Assembly: GCF_001303895.1 (NCBI RefSeq) | Contig: NZ_LJSD01000071.1 | Location: 1 to 64,000, forward strand | DNA from: Mesorhizobium sp. 1M-11 | Lineage (GTDB): Bacteria; Pseudomonadota; Alphaproteobacteria; Rhizobiales; Rhizobiaceae | Direction: 5' to 3' | Length of the DNA: 64,000 bases | In this document: in pieces, positions 61,832 to 64,000 of the stretch | How the letters are laid out: every line of letters starts with the position of its first letter | Position numbering within the stretch: the first letter of the stretch is position 1 | Made by a program: the position numbers and the translations under genes | Notes under the pieces: model-generated | The model's input: the letters and a program-made list of their open reading frames with translations, nothing else | Told to the model about the DNA's origin: nothing | Database searches by the model: none

Positions 61832-62522
61832 GCTTTGTGGCGAGGGCCGTTGCCTGCGCCAGGCTGGCCGCATCGAGCGCTTTGCGGGCGTTGTTGAGAT
61901 GAAAGTTGACCGTGGCGTAGGACATTCCCTCGATCGTCGCGATCGCTCTCATAGACTTGCCCTCGGCGGACCATTTGAGGCACAACGCCTGCTTGGCCGT
62001 CAGTTCGATAGAGCGCGCGGCAGTTGGCGTGGCGTCATAGTGTTCCAAGCTGGCATGCAGCAGCGCGACGGCGTTGACAGCGCCGAGCTGATCGATATCC
62101 GTTTCGAGTGACAGCGACGGCTTGTTCGATGCAAGCGTTAGCATCGACATATGCCCGAAGGCGGTCCTGATCGGCACGCTGACCCCCGATCGTATGCCGA
62201 AGTCTCCGGCCTCCCTGTAAAAGGCTCTCACAGCTTTGGAGCGAACCTCCTTTGGGTTTCCCGCGGCCCAGCTGAACGCCTGCATCTTCGCCCGCGCCGC
62301 CGCCACCACCGGATCGACACGCATATAGTCACGGGAGAGGTAGCGCGTCTGCCACGCGGCCGGATAGTTGGAAACCGCATAGGTGCGGACCGGTTGCACA
62401 TTGAGGTAGGCATAACATTCGAATCCGAGTTCCCGAACCAGTCCAGGCAGGGCCTCCTTCAAAGAAGCCTCGGTTGAGGCGATCGACGAGAGGTCGATCA
62501 GTTTCTGAAACCAAGTCTGCAT
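61818..62522 (-). CDS. traR: LuxR-family quorum-sensing regulator TraR
   Basis: 234 aa, exactly the length of Agrobacterium TraR. The acyl-homoserine lactone pocket residues fall at the same numbers: Y53, W57, Y61, D70, W85 and G113. The C-terminal LuxR helix-turn-helix (LTAKQALCLKWSAEGKSMRAIATIEGMSYATVNFHLNNARKAL) is complete. It would activate the tra operons when signal is present. No traI synthase lies in the window, so the signal gene is elsewhere. Confidence 0.93.
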   Translation of the reverse strand: MQTWFQKLIDLSSIASTEASLKEALPGLVRELGFECYAYLNVQPVRTYAVSNYPAAWQTRYLSRDYMRVDPVVAAARAKMQAFSWAAGNPKEVRSKAVRAFYREAGDFGIRSGVSVPIRTAFGHMSMLTLASNKPSLSLETDIDQLGAVNAVALLHASLEHYDATPTAARSIELTAKQALCLKWSAEGKSMRAIATIEGMSYATVNFHLNNARKALDAASLAQATALATKLKLI

Positions 62523-62744
62523 TCGGGATCCTCAGCTAACCCGGTCTAGCCTCACCACAGTATAGGAAATTCAAATTGCCCAGAAAGGCGGCTTAGTTAA
62601 TGACCTTTGTGGTCCAGCTTAAAGGGTTCACTCCAGAGATCGTGGTTAAAAATTGCAAGTGAGTTTTCAAATACCTGTCTCTGACTTCTCGCTTAAATAG
62701 GCCGTTTCGGAAGGCTCCCCCTTATGCCGGAGCATAAGTCGCTC
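62523..62744. other. Intergenic region upstream of traR
   Basis: 222 bases, more AT-rich than the surroundings, with no gene. It must hold the traR promoter. No convincing operator or palindrome was seen. Confidence 0.4.
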
Positions 62745-63005
62745 TTAGACAACTATACCAAGGGTGAACCCCACGATCATCAGCAGCGCAAAAAGAACGA
62801 GGCACACCGCGAAGGCAAACAGCATTGCCCACAGCTCTTTTTTGGCATTGGTCCGAACACTATGGCGAATAGACGCTGGCCGAGCGATGGCGTTGCCGGC
62901 TCGCACCACCCGGACGAATTTTCGGCAGAAAGACGGAGAACGACGATGCTTCGGAGGCGACGACCGTTCATCGTTATCGACATAGAAAATCCACAATGGA
63001 TCCAT
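62745..63005 (-). CDS. Hypothetical small membrane protein
   Basis: 86 aa with a basic, arginine-rich N-terminal half (KHRRSPSFCRKFVRVVRAG) and a C-terminal hydrophobic helix (LWAMLFAFAVCLVLFALLMIVGFTLGIVV). It lies 42 bases after the RidA-like gene on the same strand and could be the last gene of that unit. No family recognised. Confidence 0.45.
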   Translation of the reverse strand: MDPLWIFYVDNDERSSPPKHRRSPSFCRKFVRVVRAGNAIARPASIRHSVRTNAKKELWAMLFAFAVCLVLFALLMIVGFTLGIVV

Positions 63006-63047
63006 GCTGATCCTGCCTTCTCAGGGTATTGACGTTAAGGACGCCGC

Positions 63048-63446
63048 CTAGTCAGGGATCACAGCGATCGCTTCCACCTCGATTAGGTATTCTGGGAACG
63101 CGAGCGTCTCGACGCCGACAAGCACGTCCGTCGGGTGATGGTCTCCAAAAACCGCTCGCCGGCCTGGATCTATCAAGGGCAGGTATTCAGACTTGAACTG
63201 CGCAACGTAGATGCCGAGCCGCGTAACGTCCTGTGGCTGGGCGCCCGCTGCGCTCAAGGCAACGCCCAAGTTTGCGAAAGCCTGGGCTGCTTGTTTCGCC
63301 ATGTCGCCCGGACCTACGAGGTGGCCATTTCGGTCTTCCGGATATTGACCGGCGATGAAAACCATCCGGCTCCCGCGCGCGACAATCACATGGGTATAAT
63401 TGTTGGGAGCGTCTATCCCTTCCGGATTTATGCACAGATGCGCCAT
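63048..63446 (-). CDS. RidA/YjgF-family protein
   Basis: 132 aa. Family features: NYTHVIVARGSRMVFIAGQYPEDRNGHLVGPGDMAKQAAQAFANLGVAL, RLGIYVAQF, and LVGVETLAFPEYLIEVEAIAVIP; the arginine that binds the imine/enamine carboxylate in RidA sits in the equivalent of the R in the middle block. It may hydrolyse reactive enamines or related amides. ATG 63446 has GAGGAGG five bases upstream; a GTG at 63452 is in frame. Ten bases after the metallo-hydrolase gene, so co-transcribed. Confidence 0.85.
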   Translation of the reverse strand: MAHLCINPEGIDAPNNYTHVIVARGSRMVFIAGQYPEDRNGHLVGPGDMAKQAAQAFANLGVALSAAGAQPQDVTRLGIYVAQFKSEYLPLIDPGRRAVFGDHHPTDVLVGVETLAFPEYLIEVEAIAVIPD

Positions 63447-63456
63447 TTCCACCTCC

Positions 63457-64000
63457 TCATGAAGATTTGTTCGATCGTTCCGCGTTGGCTGCTATGACCT
63501 GCCGCCAGACGATGAATTCCTCGACGATCTGCCGGTATCTTTTCCCGTCGAAGCTGGCGAAATGCCCCGCATGACAGGTTTGAACGGGCAGGTCGCGTAT
63601 GCGCTCGCAGGACGCGAGATACTGGTCCTCATCGGCGCTGTACCAGCTGGTGCGGCCGATGCCGCGCGACCCGTTGTGCACCACGTCGCCGCTGAACAGG
63701 ATACGGTCGCGGTGGTCGTAGAGCATGATCGAGCCTGGCGAGTGGCCGGGCACGTGGAGCACCTCAAGAGCGCGATCGCCCAAATCAATGACGGCCCCGT
63801 CCTCCAGCAACCGCGTCGGCGCGGCAGGTCTGATCGCGTGATTCCGGACCTCGAGCGGATCAATCGAGACGGCAATCATCTCCGGCACCGCATAAGGGTC
63901 GTAGATCGTGTTCGCCGGCGTGGGATCGGCCAGAACGGATGCCTCGGCGGAATGAACGCAGCGGCATTCGAATTCATGGTTGCAACCGATATGGTCGCAG
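63457..64000 (-). CDS. MBL-fold metallo-hydrolase, 5' end outside the window
   Basis: The frame is open to the window edge, where DHIGCNHEFECRCVHSAEA marks the end of the first metal motif (HxHxDH). Further on, GDRALEVLHVPGHSPGSIMLYDHRDRILFSGDVVHN carries the later metal ligands H and D, and HAGHFASFDGKRYRQI the last histidine. A metal-dependent hydrolase of the metallo-beta-lactamase superfamily; substrate unknown. Bicistronic with the RidA-like gene. Confidence 0.85.
   Translation of the reverse strand, partial: CDHIGCNHEFECRCVHSAEASVLADPTPANTIYDPYAVPEMIAVSIDPLEVRNHAIRPAAPTRLLEDGAVIDLGDRALEVLHVPGHSPGSIMLYDHRDRILFSGDVVHNGSRGIGRTSWYSADEDQYLASCERIRDLPVQTCHAGHFASFDGKRYRQIVEEFIVWRQVIAANAERSNKSS

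Noticed and set aside
1..64000. CRISPR arrays, tRNA and rRNA genes, repABC and trb genes
   Set aside because: Looked for regular repeat-spacer blocks, cloverleaf-like segments and the relevant protein families; none found.

Overview
The window looks like part of a conjugative plasmid, or an integrated relative of one, from a GC-rich alphaproteobacterium, most likely of the rhizobial group (Hyphomicrobiales). Evidence: a Ti-plasmid-type tra cluster (traG-traD-traC, oriT, traA-traF-traB-traH) with TraR/TraM quorum-sensing control, a Caulobacter-type ECF sigma/NrsF pair, and accessory genes (DUF1419, DUF3085, DUF3991, ArdC, a DarB-like methylase-helicase) typical of such plasmids. No rRNA, tRNA, CRISPR array, repABC or trb genes are visible, so the replicon type and mating-pair system are unknown.

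Layout. 1-5910: the tniQ-B-A end of a Tn5053/Tn7-like transposon, with an IS21-family element (1-2624) sitting inside tniQ; the transposon end at 5910 cuts a small membrane-protein gene. 5911-22443: stress and metal-defence island, comprising a peroxiredoxin-like gene, TetR plus FAD oxidoreductase, a DUF3047 and adenylate-cyclase pair, ECF sigma plus NrsF, a second ECF sigma, a mer operon (merR divergent from merT-P-F-merBA, with organomercurial lyase fused to mercuric reductase), an orphan NrsF, and a bufferin operon (bufA-bufB-bufC-doxX). Four sites of form GTAAC(C/T)-N16-CGAA link several of these units into one probable sigma-F-like regulon. 22574-26060: decayed LysR genes and an IS110/IS1111-type element. 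26080-52569: plasmid leading-region-type module of mostly single genes preceded by long GC-rich leaders with perfect dyads (DUF3991/Toprim, DUF1419, DarB-like, RES/Xre toxin-antitoxin, ParB, ArdC, SSB, WGR, a broken HU). Within it a 7.8-kb recombinase-in-trio element (42250-50034) splits one ardC gene and carries a TauE-type exporter and a second, intact ardC. 52773-62522: conjugation and quorum-sensing genes around oriT, with a frameshifted traH and a candidate structured RNA upstream of traM. 62745-64000: small membrane protein, RidA-like and metallo-beta-lactamase-fold genes, the last running off the window.

Together: a mobile replicon with processing and coupling genes (TraA, TraG), establishment functions (SSB, ArdC, ParB), and an inducible oxidant/metal cargo. 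Repeated insertions (IS21, tni transposon, IS110, recombinase trio) and at least eight broken genes show heavy turnover.
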